Below, in pieces: positions 8,676-17,770 of a stretch of 64,000 nt of DNA (position 1 is its first letter; the number at the start of each line of letters is the position of its first letter). Position numbers and translations under genes: made by a program. The notes under the pieces are model-generated. The model was not told the origin of the DNA. It saw only the letters and a list, made by a program, of their open reading frames with translations, and did not search any database. Location: positions 1,488,001-1,552,000 of the forward strand of contig NZ_PJBE01000013.1 in assembly GCF_002836205.1 (NCBI RefSeq), given 5' to 3'. This DNA is from Shewanella sp. Choline-02u-19 (GTDB lineage Bacteria > Pseudomonadota > Gammaproteobacteria > Enterobacterales > Shewanellaceae).

Positions 8676-11044
8676 TGACCCAGTCTATTAAACGGGTACT
8701 TATTAAGATCACCGGCATCGTACAGGGTGTCGGGTTTCGGCCTTTCGTCTACCGATTAGCCCATGAACTAAAATTGACTGGCAGTGTCCTTAATAATAGT
8801 GAAGGCGTTACGATTGAGGCTCAGGCCAGTGAAGATGTGATCGATCAATTTAAAACATTACTCATCCAATCGCCACCGCCACTCGCCCGAATCGATAATA
8901 TCTCAATGACTGTTCTACCGCCTGTTGAAGTTACAGAGCCATTTTGTATTATCCATAGCAAGCATACGACTAATGCCGTCGTTGCAGTATCGCCGGATAA
9001 ATGTAGCTGTGATGATTGTATTGCCGATATTACAAATCCAAAGAGTCGCTATTTTAGATACCCGTTCACCAACTGCACTAATTGTGGGCCAAGATATTCG
9101 ATTATCAATACCTTACCTTACGATCGTAAAAATACCTCTATGGCACATTTTGACATGTGCTCAGCCTGCGAAAGCGAGTACCAAAATCCGTTAAACAGAC
9201 GTTATCATGCACAGCCTGTAAGTTGCCCAGATTGCGGTCCCCTACTGACCTTTAAAAAACCAGACTTAAGCCATCACAACGGCCACAAAGATGCTCTAGA
9301 GCAAACCGTTGCAGCGCTTAAAGCGGGAAATATCGTTGCCATAAAGGGATTAGGCGGATTTCATCTAGTTTGTGATGCAAGCAATCAACACAGCCTAGAG
9401 GCGTTACGAGCGCGTAAGCACAGACCAGCCAAACCATTAGCGATAATGGTTAAAGATATTTGGGTTGCTAAGCAGCTTGTTGAAGGAAATGAAACCGAGT
9501 GGCTCACTTTAGCAAGTAATGAACGGCCTATTGTTGTAATGAGAAAAAAGCTCCAGCCAACCTTAACGATAAGTAAGTTGGTGGCCCCTGATATCGATAG
9601 GCTGGGAGTATTTTTGCCCTATACTCCTTTGCATCACTTATTGCTGCAACAAGTCGACTTACCGCTAGTGATGACGAGTGCCAATCTATCCGGCGAACCT
9701 ATCATTACCGATAGCGCAGATATAGCGTTTAAGCTTGGCCACGTTGTTGATTACATCTTGGACCACAACCGTCCCATTTTAAACGGCTGCGATGACAGTG
9801 TCGTACAGGTGATAAACCATAGATTACAAGTTATTAGACTCGCTCGTGGCTATGCCCCACTATCAATTTACAGTCCTAAGCGGATAACCTCACCCACATT
9901 GGGTTTAGGTGCACAGCAAAAGAATACCGTTTGCTTTGGCTTTGAGCATAATGTTTTCTTAAGTCCACATATTGGCGATCTTGTCTCTATAGAGGCTGAA
10001 AGCTATTTTCATGACACGCTAGAGACATTCTCAAGACTATATCGTTTTAAAGCTGAGCGGCTAGTACATGATCTTCATCCTGACTATTTTACTAGCCGCT
10101 GGGGCGAATCATTAACAGGCATAAAAAGAACTGCAGTCCAGCACCATTATGCTCACGTATTAAGTGTGCTTGCTGAAAACAAATCAACACAACAAGTCTT
10201 AGCGTTTGCTTTTGATGGAACTGGACTCGGTACCGATAACACCCTCTGGGGTGGCGAAGCATTGATCGCCGATGCGCACTGTTATCACCGCATTGCTTAT
10301 CTAAAACCCTTCAAATTAATTGGTGGTGAACAAGCCATTAAACAACCCGTTAGGTTGCTTTTGTCTATATTGCTTGAAAAATATTCACTGCAACAGATAA
10401 ATCACTTTGCAATACCTGCTATAGGAAAATTATCCACTATTACCTTGTCCAATTTAAATAAGGTATGGCAAACAACACCCGCAGCTAAAAGCACAAGCTC
10501 CATCGGTCGTTTGTTCGACGTCGTTGCAGTGTTACTGAACCTTATTGATAAAACGCAATACGAAGGGCAAGCCGGAATACTGCTCGAAACCGCCGCAAAC
10601 CAAGCCGTTTGCATACAATCAATCAAAAGTATTGATATTACTCATGCAGCATCTCTGGCAAGTAATAAAGCGGTCGATAGTGACTCAGAAAGCATTATTT
10701 TTGACATGACATTATCAACTGACAATCAATGGGACTCAACTGCGCTTATCAAACAAATCCTTGATGCAGTGATAAGCCAACCGTTAACTCAGGCAAGAAC
10801 AGCCTTAATTGCGAAAGCATTTATGGACACTCTTGCGAAAGCCATCTGTGACGTTGCGAAACACTATCCTCAGTACCCCATAGTGTTAACTGGCGGGGTG
10901 TTTCAAAATCGCTACCTTTCTGAGCACTGTGAAAAATCACTTCAAATACAAGGTAATAAGCTAATACCAAGTGGTCGGGTACCTATTAATGATGCAGGCA
11001 TAGCCTTAGGCCAAGCTTGGTACGCTATCCATAACACCCTCTAA
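8675..11044 (+). CDS. hypF: carbamoyltransferase HypF for cyanide-ligand synthesis
   Basis: A 789-residue protein that converts carbamoyl phosphate and ATP to carbamoyl-adenylate and passes the carbamoyl group to the HypE C-terminal cysteine. The domains are acylphosphatase (VQGVGFRPFV, Arg22), two CX2CX18CX2C zinc fingers beginning at C112, a YrdC-like domain (about 210-395) and a Kae1-like domain with HHYAH (490-494), FDGTGLGTDN and a C-terminal GGVFQNRYL. Length and motifs match complete HypF proteins. Its ATG overlaps the stop of the HypF-like paralogue (TAATG). A 108-bp gap follows before hypB. Confidence 0.97.
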   Translation: MTQSIKRVLIKITGIVQGVGFRPFVYRLAHELKLTGSVLNNSEGVTIEAQASEDVIDQFKTLLIQSPPPLARIDNISMTVLPPVEVTEPFCIIHSKHTTNAVVAVSPDKCSCDDCIADITNPKSRYFRYPFTNCTNCGPRYSIINTLPYDRKNTSMAHFDMCSACESEYQNPLNRRYHAQPVSCPDCGPLLTFKKPDLSHHNGHKDALEQTVAALKAGNIVAIKGLGGFHLVCDASNQHSLEALRARKHRPAKPLAIMVKDIWVAKQLVEGNETEWLTLASNERPIVVMRKKLQPTLTISKLVAPDIDRLGVFLPYTPLHHLLLQQVDLPLVMTSANLSGEPIITDSADIAFKLGHVVDYILDHNRPILNGCDDSVVQVINHRLQVIRLARGYAPLSIYSPKRITSPTLGLGAQQKNTVCFGFEHNVFLSPHIGDLVSIEAESYFHDTLETFSRLYRFKAERLVHDLHPDYFTSRWGESLTGIKRTAVQHHYAHVLSVLAENKSTQQVLAFAFDGTGLGTDNTLWGGEALIADAHCYHRIAYLKPFKLIGGEQAIKQPVRLLLSILLEKYSLQQINHFAIPAIGKLSTITLSNLNKVWQTTPAAKSTSSIGRLFDVVAVLLNLIDKTQYEGQAGILLETAANQAVCIQSIKSIDITHAASLASNKAVDSDSESIIFDMTLSTDNQWDSTALIKQILDAVISQPLTQARTALIAKAFMDTLAKAICDVAKHYPQYPIVLTGGVFQNRYLSEHCEKSLQIQGNKLIPSGRVPINDAGIALGQAWYAIHNTL

Positions 11045-11081
11045 CAAACATGAGCAGTATCACCTTTCGATGCCGCTAAAA

Positions 11082-11095
11082 CTGATTTACATCAA
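11082..11095 (+). promoter_or_regulatory. candidate FNR-type box upstream of hypB
   Basis: CTGATTTACATCAA is one base from TTGAT-N4-ATCAA and sits in the only sizeable gap of the hya-hyp cluster. An AT-rich hexamer (TATAAC, 11128-11133) downstream could be a -10 element, but the spacing would put the box near -50, so the arrangement is not canonical. Confidence 0.4.
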
Positions 11096-11152
11096 TGCTA
11101 CGCCATTAAAGATGGCCGACAATGAGATATAACTAATAATACGGAGTTACCT

Positions 11153-11914
11153 ATGTGCCAAGACTGTGGCTGTTCAATTACCCGTCATGATCACTCTTTA
11201 AACCCGAGCCATTCTCATTCAAAAAAAGATCAAAACATAGCGACTAACCCGCAGTTAAATGACAAAAAAACCTTGTCTTTGATCCATAAGATTCTAGATA
11301 AAAACGACATAGAAGCACAACATAACCGCGAACACTTTGAAGCCAAGTCAGTGACTGCGTTTAATATCATGAGTAGCCCAGGCAGTGGTAAAACAACAGT
11401 GCTTGAACATTTACACCTGCACATGGATTTGAAATATGCTGTTATTGAAGGCGATCTTGAAACATCGAGAGATGCCGATAGATTAACAGCAAAAGGGATC
11501 GAAGCCTTCCAGATCCAAACCGGCTCAGCATGCCATTTAGATGCCTTTATGGTTCATAGTGCATTGCACCATATTGATCTGGAGCCACTCGATATCTGCT
11601 TTATCGAAAACGTAGGTAACTTAGTCTGCCCTGCTAGCTATGATGTTGGCACACATAAAAACATTGTGTTGTTATCGGTGCCAGAAGGCGATGATAAAAT
11701 CGAAAAGTACCCGGTAATGTTCCGTCGTGCAGATGTAGTTTTAATCACCAAGTGTGACTTACTACCCCATTTTGATTTCAGTATTGAAGAATCAAAAGCC
11801 CAACTTAAAAAGCTTAACCCCAATGTTGAGCTTATTGAGGTTTCGATTAAAGACACTCAATCACTACGCAACGTTGCCGACTGGATAGCGAAGCATATGG
11901 GAGGTAACGCCTAA
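11153..11914 (+). CDS. hypB: hydrogenase nickel-insertion GTPase HypB
   Basis: A 253-residue GTPase that works with HypA to load nickel into the large subunit precursor. The N-terminal CQDCGC motif (Cys2, Cys5, Cys7) is the high-affinity metal site. A short histidine-containing stretch follows (about 11-23). The P-loop is SSPGSGKT (74-81). The G-domain metal site includes Cys127-His128 in TGSACHLD and Cys159. The guanine-specificity motif reads TKCD instead of NKxD, with Thr for Asn. Its stop overlaps the hypC start (TAATG). Confidence 0.96.
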   Translation: MCQDCGCSITRHDHSLNPSHSHSKKDQNIATNPQLNDKKTLSLIHKILDKNDIEAQHNREHFEAKSVTAFNIMSSPGSGKTTVLEHLHLHMDLKYAVIEGDLETSRDADRLTAKGIEAFQIQTGSACHLDAFMVHSALHHIDLEPLDICFIENVGNLVCPASYDVGTHKNIVLLSVPEGDDKIEKYPVMFRRADVVLITKCDLLPHFDFSIEESKAQLKKLNPNVELIEVSIKDTQSLRNVADWIAKHMGGNA

Positions 11915-12162
11915 TGTGTTTATCAATCCCATCGCAGGTCGTTGAATTACATGCAGGGCAAGAATCTGTCACTGTCGATACCATGGGCGTTAAACGTAAA
12001 GTCAGTAGCCATTTGATGAGTGAACCACTGGCGCTGGGTGACTATGTCCTTATTCACATTGGTTTTGTCATGAATAAGATAGATAAGGCTGACGCACTCG
12101 AAAGCCTCGCGTTATATCAAGAGATCGTAGAGAAACTAGAGCAAGAGGAGAACGTATCATAA
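11914..12162 (+). CDS. hypC: hydrogenase assembly chaperone HypC
   Basis: An 82-residue chaperone that shuttles the Fe(CN)2CO moiety with HypD and holds the immature large subunit. It begins MCLSIP, where Cys2 is the essential conserved ligand. The rest follows the HypC/HybG beta-barrel pattern (DTMGVKRKV, GDYVLIHIGF). Its stop overlaps the start of hypD, consistent with the two proteins forming a complex. Confidence 0.96.
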   Translation: MCLSIPSQVVELHAGQESVTVDTMGVKRKVSSHLMSEPLALGDYVLIHIGFVMNKIDKADALESLALYQEIVEKLEQEENVS

Positions 12163-13283
12163 TGCTCTCTTTAAACGAGCTCTACCAAGGATTTAGAGAT
12201 CCGGAGGTGATTAAGTCGCTGGCAAAACAAATAGCCATCACGGCGGCAAAATATCCGGGCCAAATTAATATTATGGAAGTGTGTGGCGGACATACCCACA
12301 CCATAATGAAATACGGTTTAAATCAATTGTTGCCAGACAATATTGAATTTATTCATGGACCTGGTTGCCCCGTATGTATTATGCCAAAAGAGCGTATTGA
12401 CCATGCTGCGGCGTTAGCAAGCTTACCCGATACTATTCTTATTACACTCGGTGACATGATCCGAGTGCCCGGTTCCAACGGCAACCTTGCTCAGTTCAGA
12501 GCCAGCGGCTGCGATATTCGACCCATTTACGATCCACTAGACTGTCTTACTATAGCCACTGACAATCCGGAGAAAACAGTCATTTTCTTTGCTATTGGAT
12601 TCGAAACCTCAACCCCAATGACGGCAGTGCTGTTAGAGCAAGCAGAAAAACGTCATATTTCCAACCTGCTTTTTCATATCAACCATGTACTGGTCCCACC
12701 GGCGATCGATGCTGTCATGGCAGACCCAAATGTTAAAGTTAACGCCTTTATCGGCCCTGCGCATGTCAGTGTGATCAGTGGCGCCAAGGTATATCGCTCA
12801 GCAGTTAAAACCTATAATACCCCATTGGTTATATCCGGTTTTGAGCCCGTTGATGTAATGGAATCGATCTTAATGATTGCTAAGCAAAAGGTTAAAGCCA
12901 TTGCATTGCTCGAAAACCAATATAGCCGTGCAGTGTCAGAACAAGGTAATCTAACCGCTCAAGCACTGATCAACAAATACATGATCATTAGACCCAGTTT
13001 TCGATGGCGCGGACTTGGTCCCATTGCTGATTCAGCTCTAATGCTCCGCGATGAATATCGTCACCGAGATGCTGAACAGGTATATAAAGAGCAACTACCA
13101 AATATTGAAATAGACGATCATAAAGCTTGCCAGTGTGGTGATATTTTACGTGGTTTATCAAAACCCAAAGATTGCAAAGTTTTTGGCCGTGGTTGCACCC
13201 CGGAAACACCTTTGGGCAGTTGTATGGTCAGCTCTGAAGGTGCTTGTAATGCACATTTTCGTTATAACGGAGTTACTGAATGA
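12162..13283 (+). CDS. hypD: iron-cyanide scaffold protein HypD
   Basis: A 373-residue [4Fe-4S] protein on which the Fe(CN)2CO group is built with HypC and HypE. Conserved cysteines are present: Cys41 in EVCGGHTH, Cys69 and Cys72 in GPGCPVC, and the C-terminal cluster cysteines in CQCGDILRG, GRGCTPETPLGSC and EGAC. Length is typical. The 3' end overlaps hypE by four bases (ATGA). Confidence 0.97.
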   Translation: MLSLNELYQGFRDPEVIKSLAKQIAITAAKYPGQINIMEVCGGHTHTIMKYGLNQLLPDNIEFIHGPGCPVCIMPKERIDHAAALASLPDTILITLGDMIRVPGSNGNLAQFRASGCDIRPIYDPLDCLTIATDNPEKTVIFFAIGFETSTPMTAVLLEQAEKRHISNLLFHINHVLVPPAIDAVMADPNVKVNAFIGPAHVSVISGAKVYRSAVKTYNTPLVISGFEPVDVMESILMIAKQKVKAIALLENQYSRAVSEQGNLTAQALINKYMIIRPSFRWRGLGPIADSALMLRDEYRHRDAEQVYKEQLPNIEIDDHKACQCGDILRGLSKPKDCKVFGRGCTPETPLGSCMVSSEGACNAHFRYNGVTE

Positions 13284-14296
13284 GTCATTTAAAAGCCAAT
13301 AAAACCGTTCAGCTAAGTCATGGCGGTGGCGGTAAAGAGATGAACCGTCTGATTAAAGATATATTTTTCAAAGCCTTTGACAACCCTATCCTTAGAAGTG
13401 AAGAAGATGCAGCTCGACTGCATTTTAGTGGATATACGGCTTTTACAACTGACTCCTTTACCGTTGCCCCCCTTTTTTTTGCGGGTGGAGATATAGGCAA
13501 ACTTGCCATTGCAGGAACCGTTAACGATTTAGCAATGATGGGGGCTGAACCACAATTTTTAAGCAGCAGTTTTATCATCGAAGAGGGCTTTGCCATTGAT
13601 GATCTTAAGGTCATTGTAACCAGCATGGCGAACGAGCTTAAACGTTCAGGTGCCCGTATTGTTTGTGGAGATACTAAGGTGGTACCGAGAGGCTGTGCAG
13701 ATGGCCTTTTTATCAATACCTCAGGTGTTGGCCGAATTATTAATAATGAAATCTCGGTTAAAAATCTACAAGACGGAGATGCCATTATCGTCTCCAGAGA
13801 TATAGGTCGTCATGGCGCCGCTATTTTAATGGCTCGCGAAGGCCTTGCACTCGAATCAGATCTCACCAGCGATTGCGCTAGCCTTTGGCCAATTGTGGAG
13901 CAGCTAATTGCCGCCAATATAGAGATCCATGCCATGAGAGATGCCACGCGTGGTGGTTTATCCGCAGTGCTAAATGAGTGGGCATCTGCGTCAGATGTTG
14001 GTATAGAGGTGAACGAATCAGCGATACCAGTGAGCAGTGAGGTGTCTGGCTTATGTGAGTTATACGGTTTTGAGCCTTTTGATTTAGCCAATGAAGGCAC
14101 CTTTATTCTCGCAGTACCTCAAACCTCTGTCGCGGCAACACTAGAAGTAATGAAGACTTTCTGCCATTGCGAACAAGCCGCGCTTATTGGCCATGTAAAT
14201 CAAATAAAACCGGGTAAAGTGATATTGAATACTCCATGGGGTAGTCGCCGATTTTTAGACGTCCCCCAGGGCGAACTTCTACCGAGGATCTGTTAG
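13280..14296 (+). CDS. hypE: carbamoyl dehydratase HypE
   Basis: A 338-residue PurM/ThiL-fold ATPase that dehydrates the carbamoyl group donated by HypF to a cysteine-bound cyanide. The N-terminal glycine-rich motif SHGGGGKEM, the VNDLAMMGA segment and the C-terminal PRIC with cysteine as last residue are all present. The terminal cysteine is the essential acceptor. The stop TAG overlaps the GTG start of hypA. Confidence 0.97.
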   Translation: MSHLKANKTVQLSHGGGGKEMNRLIKDIFFKAFDNPILRSEEDAARLHFSGYTAFTTDSFTVAPLFFAGGDIGKLAIAGTVNDLAMMGAEPQFLSSSFIIEEGFAIDDLKVIVTSMANELKRSGARIVCGDTKVVPRGCADGLFINTSGVGRIINNEISVKNLQDGDAIIVSRDIGRHGAAILMAREGLALESDLTSDCASLWPIVEQLIAANIEIHAMRDATRGGLSAVLNEWASASDVGIEVNESAIPVSSEVSGLCELYGFEPFDLANEGTFILAVPQTSVAATLEVMKTFCHCEQAALIGHVNQIKPGKVILNTPWGSRRFLDVPQGELLPRIC

Positions 14297-14643
14297 TGCA
14301 CGAATATTCTATAGTCACAGCACTGATCGAAGAGTGTGAAAAGTTTGCGCAGCAAAATGATGCTAATAAGGTGACTCGGGTCAGTATTAAACTGGGGATC
14401 TTAAGTGGTGTAGAACCCAGCCTGCTAAAAACTGCTTTTGAAACGTTTAAGTTGGAAGGTATATGCGCAGAAGCGACCCTCGAAATGAATATACAGCCAC
14501 TCGTCATAAGCTGTTTATCGTGTAACAACGAATCGATACATGACCAAAGAAACATCGTTTGTAGCCATTGTCAAAGTACCCATACTGAAGTTTTAGACGG
14601 TGAAGATATGATGTTAATGCAACTAGAGTTAGAGCAGGTTTAG
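14296..14643 (+). CDS. hypA: hydrogenase nickel metallochaperone HypA
   Basis: A 115-residue nickel chaperone partnering HypB. It starts with GTG but is read MHEYSIV, so the required N-terminal His2 nickel ligand is there. The zinc site is formed by Cys73, Cys76, Cys89 and Cys92 (CLSC...CSHC). The GTG start overlaps the hypE stop (TAGTG), which fixes the start. It is the last gene of the hydrogenase operon, convergent with the Tad locus. Confidence 0.95.
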   Translation: MHEYSIVTALIEECEKFAQQNDANKVTRVSIKLGILSGVEPSLLKTAFETFKLEGICAEATLEMNIQPLVISCLSCNNESIHDQRNIVCSHCQSTHTEVLDGEDMMLMQLELEQV

Positions 14644-14689
14644 TCATTGATTGAATGATTTAAATTTAAACGAAGTGCACATTAATAAT

Positions 14690-14717
14690 GGGTCATTGGC
14701 ATAACAACCAATAACCC
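14690..14717. terminator. possible terminator hairpin between hypA and the Tad locus
   Basis: Arms GGGTCATTGG (14690-14699) and CCAATAACCC (14708-14717) pair with one mismatch around an 8-base loop, in the convergent gap. No clear T-run follows on either strand, so termination strength is uncertain. Confidence 0.35.
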
Positions 14718-14747
14718 CTTAACAAATAAGTTGGATTGATATTTTGA

Positions 14748-15779
14748 CTAATTAGTAGCGTGACTAAACTCATCTGATAGTTCAGCTCTCGCTCTTTTTA
14801 AGTTTTTCTGTGCTTGTTCGAAATAGCTTGGTGAAGTATCGATAGCTCTTTCAAATAACTCTATCGCTTTATCGTAGTTGCCTTCTAACATTAAAAAATA
14901 GCCGAGATCATTTAGTGCATCTGCTGGTTCCATTGCTTGTTCAAATGTCGCTAGCGCTCGCTTATACAAGCCCTTTCGAACATAAACTAATCCTAAATTG
15001 GTCCAAGCACGGTCCAAATTTTGATCCTCTTGAATTGCTTGTCGTAAATATTTTTCAGCCGTTGTGAGATCCCCCGTTAAGTAATAAGAATATCCCAAGT
15101 TTGATATCAAGATGGCTGAATGTGGCTGAAGCTCTATTAAAAGCCTGAAATATTCTCGTGCTTTATCATGATCATCTTGTACATCATCAAGGATGGCAAT
15201 CGCATTATAAACTCGAGCTGGTGATTCACGATCTGGAACATACAATGTCCCAATTAGACGACTGGTCTTGATTGACGCTAACCTTTTTTGATCTAACTCT
15301 ATCGCTTTTTCTAAATGGATTCTCGCCTCTCTATATTGACGTTTATCCATGCTAACGACCCCAAGATCTGCATGTACCATCACCAAATTAGGGTCAAGTA
15401 CAAGGGCTTCATTATAAGCTCTAAAAGCGATATCAGGATTTCCCCGCATCGTATGGATCCGGCCTATATGATAAAAGGTGTTAGCATTTTTGGCATTAAA
15501 ATCTAAAGCCTGAATATACGCATAAAGTGCTTTTTCCAAATTACCAGCTTGCTCCTCCTTCCTAGCTTTACTCAATGCTTCCTCTTCCGTTTTTGGAGCT
15601 TCAAAATCAGAGGTTATAGATGATAAGGCTCCGGCATCAAGTAGATCTTGTCTGTCAGGTGCTTTGATTGCTAACGGTTCTTCTGGAGTGGTTGAAGAAC
15701 AGCCACAAAATAGTATAAGAAATAACATCGCTAAAACAGAGTTGCGTGAAATTCTAAAAGTAGGTTTAACAGTCAGCAT
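14748..15779 (-). CDS. tadD: TadD-like TPR lipoprotein
   Basis: About 343 residues from the ATG at 15779, which has AAGGGA eight bases upstream; the frame could extend 11 codons further but without a good ribosome site. A short hydrophobic stretch ends in a lipobox-like FCGC followed by SS, so it is probably a lipoprotein. The body is a chain of tetratricopeptide repeats (for example NTFYHIGRIHTMRGN and AWTNLGLVYVRKG). In Tad systems TadD is a TPR lipoprotein that helps place the secretin in the outer membrane. It is the last gene of the minus-strand Tad operon. Confidence 0.85.
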   Translation of the reverse strand: MLTVKPTFRISRNSVLAMLFLILFCGCSSTTPEEPLAIKAPDRQDLLDAGALSSITSDFEAPKTEEEALSKARKEEQAGNLEKALYAYIQALDFNAKNANTFYHIGRIHTMRGNPDIAFRAYNEALVLDPNLVMVHADLGVVSMDKRQYREARIHLEKAIELDQKRLASIKTSRLIGTLYVPDRESPARVYNAIAILDDVQDDHDKAREYFRLLIELQPHSAILISNLGYSYYLTGDLTTAEKYLRQAIQEDQNLDRAWTNLGLVYVRKGLYKRALATFEQAMEPADALNDLGYFLMLEGNYDKAIELFERAIDTSPSYFEQAQKNLKRARAELSDEFSHATN

Positions 15780-15819
15780 TTTGGATCCCTTTTGGTCTCT
15801 GATTGTAGCCATTAATTAT

Positions 15820-16779
15820 TTAAAAAGCCTGACCCCATACTTTCATCACTTTTAACACCGCAGGTCCTACAGCCACAATAAAAAATGAAGGCCAAATACA
15901 ACACATCATTGGAAAGATCATCTTTACCGCTAACTTTGCAGCTTGCTCTTCAGCAGCTTGCAAGCGCTTATCACGATACTCATCTGAAAATACTCTGAGC
16001 GTCTCCGCTATACCAGTACCTAGGCGCATACTTTGTGAAATAGCAGAGTTAAGGCCTTTAATATCTTCAAGGCCCGTTCTATCGGTAAACTCTTGAAGAG
16101 CAACTTTAATAGTCAGTCCGGCTCTAGTTTTACTGCAAACAAGCTCTAATTCACTCGCTAATTTTGGATGGCTAAATGCAAGTTCTCTGGCCACCCTTTG
16201 CATTGCAGCCATCAAGCCTAGACCCGCTTCACAACAAACAACAAGTAGATCTAATGCATCTGGAAAACCAACCCGTAATTGACGCATACGACGATTAGCC
16301 AACGATTGTAAGACCGTTGATGGGGTTATAAAAGCACCACCTAGACATAAGCAAAATATATATATAGTCCATATCCCAGAAATATTCGGAAAAATATTGA
16401 GTAAAGCAATAGCAATAATAGTGCCTAATAGAATTAACAATAAACGAGAAGCATTGAACACTGCTAATGCATTCTGAGAATGAAACCCTGCATGTATGAG
16501 TAGTCGCTTTGTTTGGTAGTTGGACAAATTAAAAAAAGGCTTTTTCGCCATTTCACCGATACCATGCTCAAGTGTCCCTGTTACATCTTCTGTTTTAATG
16601 GGTGTATTATCATTTAATAATTTTAGCCTCTTTCTAATTGGTGAATAAACACCACTGATCAAATACGAGATTGAGATAGCGAGCGTCACTCCAGCAATTG
16701 CAGCTACAGTGTAAATAGCCCATTCGACATGTTGGGGATCTTCAAAAAACTGACCAAATAAACCAATGAGGAAGTCCAT
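15820..16779 (-). CDS. tadC: Tad pilus inner-membrane platform protein TadC
   Basis: A 319-residue protein with N-terminal membrane spans (about 18-38 and 108-150), a T2SSF domain (about 175-300, with FPDALDLLVVCCEAGLG) and a C-terminal membrane segment. It forms the inner-membrane platform for Flp pilin assembly together with TadB, driven by the TadA ATPase. It starts one base after the tadB stop and is co-transcribed with it. Confidence 0.9.
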   Translation of the reverse strand: MDFLIGLFGQFFEDPQHVEWAIYTVAAIAGVTLAISISYLISGVYSPIRKRLKLLNDNTPIKTEDVTGTLEHGIGEMAKKPFFNLSNYQTKRLLIHAGFHSQNALAVFNASRLLLILLGTIIAIALLNIFPNISGIWTIYIFCLCLGGAFITPSTVLQSLANRRMRQLRVGFPDALDLLVVCCEAGLGLMAAMQRVARELAFSHPKLASELELVCSKTRAGLTIKVALQEFTDRTGLEDIKGLNSAISQSMRLGTGIAETLRVFSDEYRDKRLQAAEEQAAKLAVKMIFPMMCCIWPSFFIVAVGPAVLKVMKVWGQAF

Positions 16780-16780
16780 A

Positions 16781-17758
16781 TTACATATCTATCCTTATTA
16801 ATTTGCTTATCCATATACCACCGATAAACATCCCGATAGCGCCCCAAATAAGTAATTTATGTCCTTCTTCAGTACCAGTTAACTCTCCGACATACCCAGG
16901 GGTCTGGATATAAATAACAGCAAATAGAGCAAAAGGAAGTAACATAAGGATCCATGCTGATAACCGTCCTTCTGCAGATAAAGTTCTCACTCGACGCCTA
17001 AAGGTAAATCTCAGCCTAATAACTCGAGCTAAGTTCTTAATATTTTCAGCTAAATTTCCGCCAGTTTCTTTTTGCACCATCACAGCACTTGCAAATGCCA
17101 TTGCGGATACACTTGGTACTCGCTCAATAAACGCCAAAATGGCTCTTTTCGTGTCCTTACTGTAATTAATATTGGCGAACATTAGACTAAACTCTTTCGA
17201 AAGTGGCCCTTCCATCTCCTCTGTAACAAGTTTTACCGCATCAGAAAATGAATAACCGGCCTGCAAAGCCCTTCGCAATACATCTAAAGCATCAGGAAAG
17301 CTCTCTTCAATTTTGTCCATTCGCTTTGATGTATCACGGTTGAGCTTGAAGTTAAATAAATAGAGAATCATTGCGAACGCTAACAAAGCCGCTAATGGCT
17401 CAGCCAAATAGACCCAAGCTGCAATACCTGCAATCGAAGCACTAATAAAGGCTAAGATTATAAATTGATGACCCATCATTTTATAATCAGCAAGCTCCAA
17501 CCGATAGCTTATGCTTTCTATGAACTCAATACTTTCTAACCATCGGCCAACAGTACCAAGCTTTCCAAGTCGGCTCTTGCGAAGTAAAGACGTTTCGTAA
17601 GTAATATCTCCTGACTGTTCTGATAATTTTTTTAAACGTTTACGAATTAATGCAGTATTGGCTCGCTGTGGGCTATAAACAGGTAGAAACAAGGCCTGCG
17701 AGAGAAAAATTACAGCAACAAAAATAAGGCCGAGAAATATGAGTTGATTGGAAAACAT
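16781..17758 (-). CDS. tadB: Tad pilus inner-membrane platform protein TadB
   Basis: A 325-residue protein with an N-terminal span, a central membrane pair near 105-140, a T2SSF domain (FPDALDVLRRALQAGYS, about 157-285) and C-terminal spans. It pairs with TadC as the platform of the Tad secretion machine. The gene lies directly downstream of tadA with a 12-bp gap. Confidence 0.9.
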   Translation of the reverse strand: MFSNQLIFLGLIFVAVIFLSQALFLPVYSPQRANTALIRKRLKKLSEQSGDITYETSLLRKSRLGKLGTVGRWLESIEFIESISYRLELADYKMMGHQFIILAFISASIAGIAAWVYLAEPLAALLAFAMILYLFNFKLNRDTSKRMDKIEESFPDALDVLRRALQAGYSFSDAVKLVTEEMEGPLSKEFSLMFANINYSKDTKRAILAFIERVPSVSAMAFASAVMVQKETGGNLAENIKNLARVIRLRFTFRRRVRTLSAEGRLSAWILMLLPFALFAVIYIQTPGYVGELTGTEEGHKLLIWGAIGMFIGGIWISKLIRIDM

Positions 17759-17770
17759 TTAAGACCGCCT

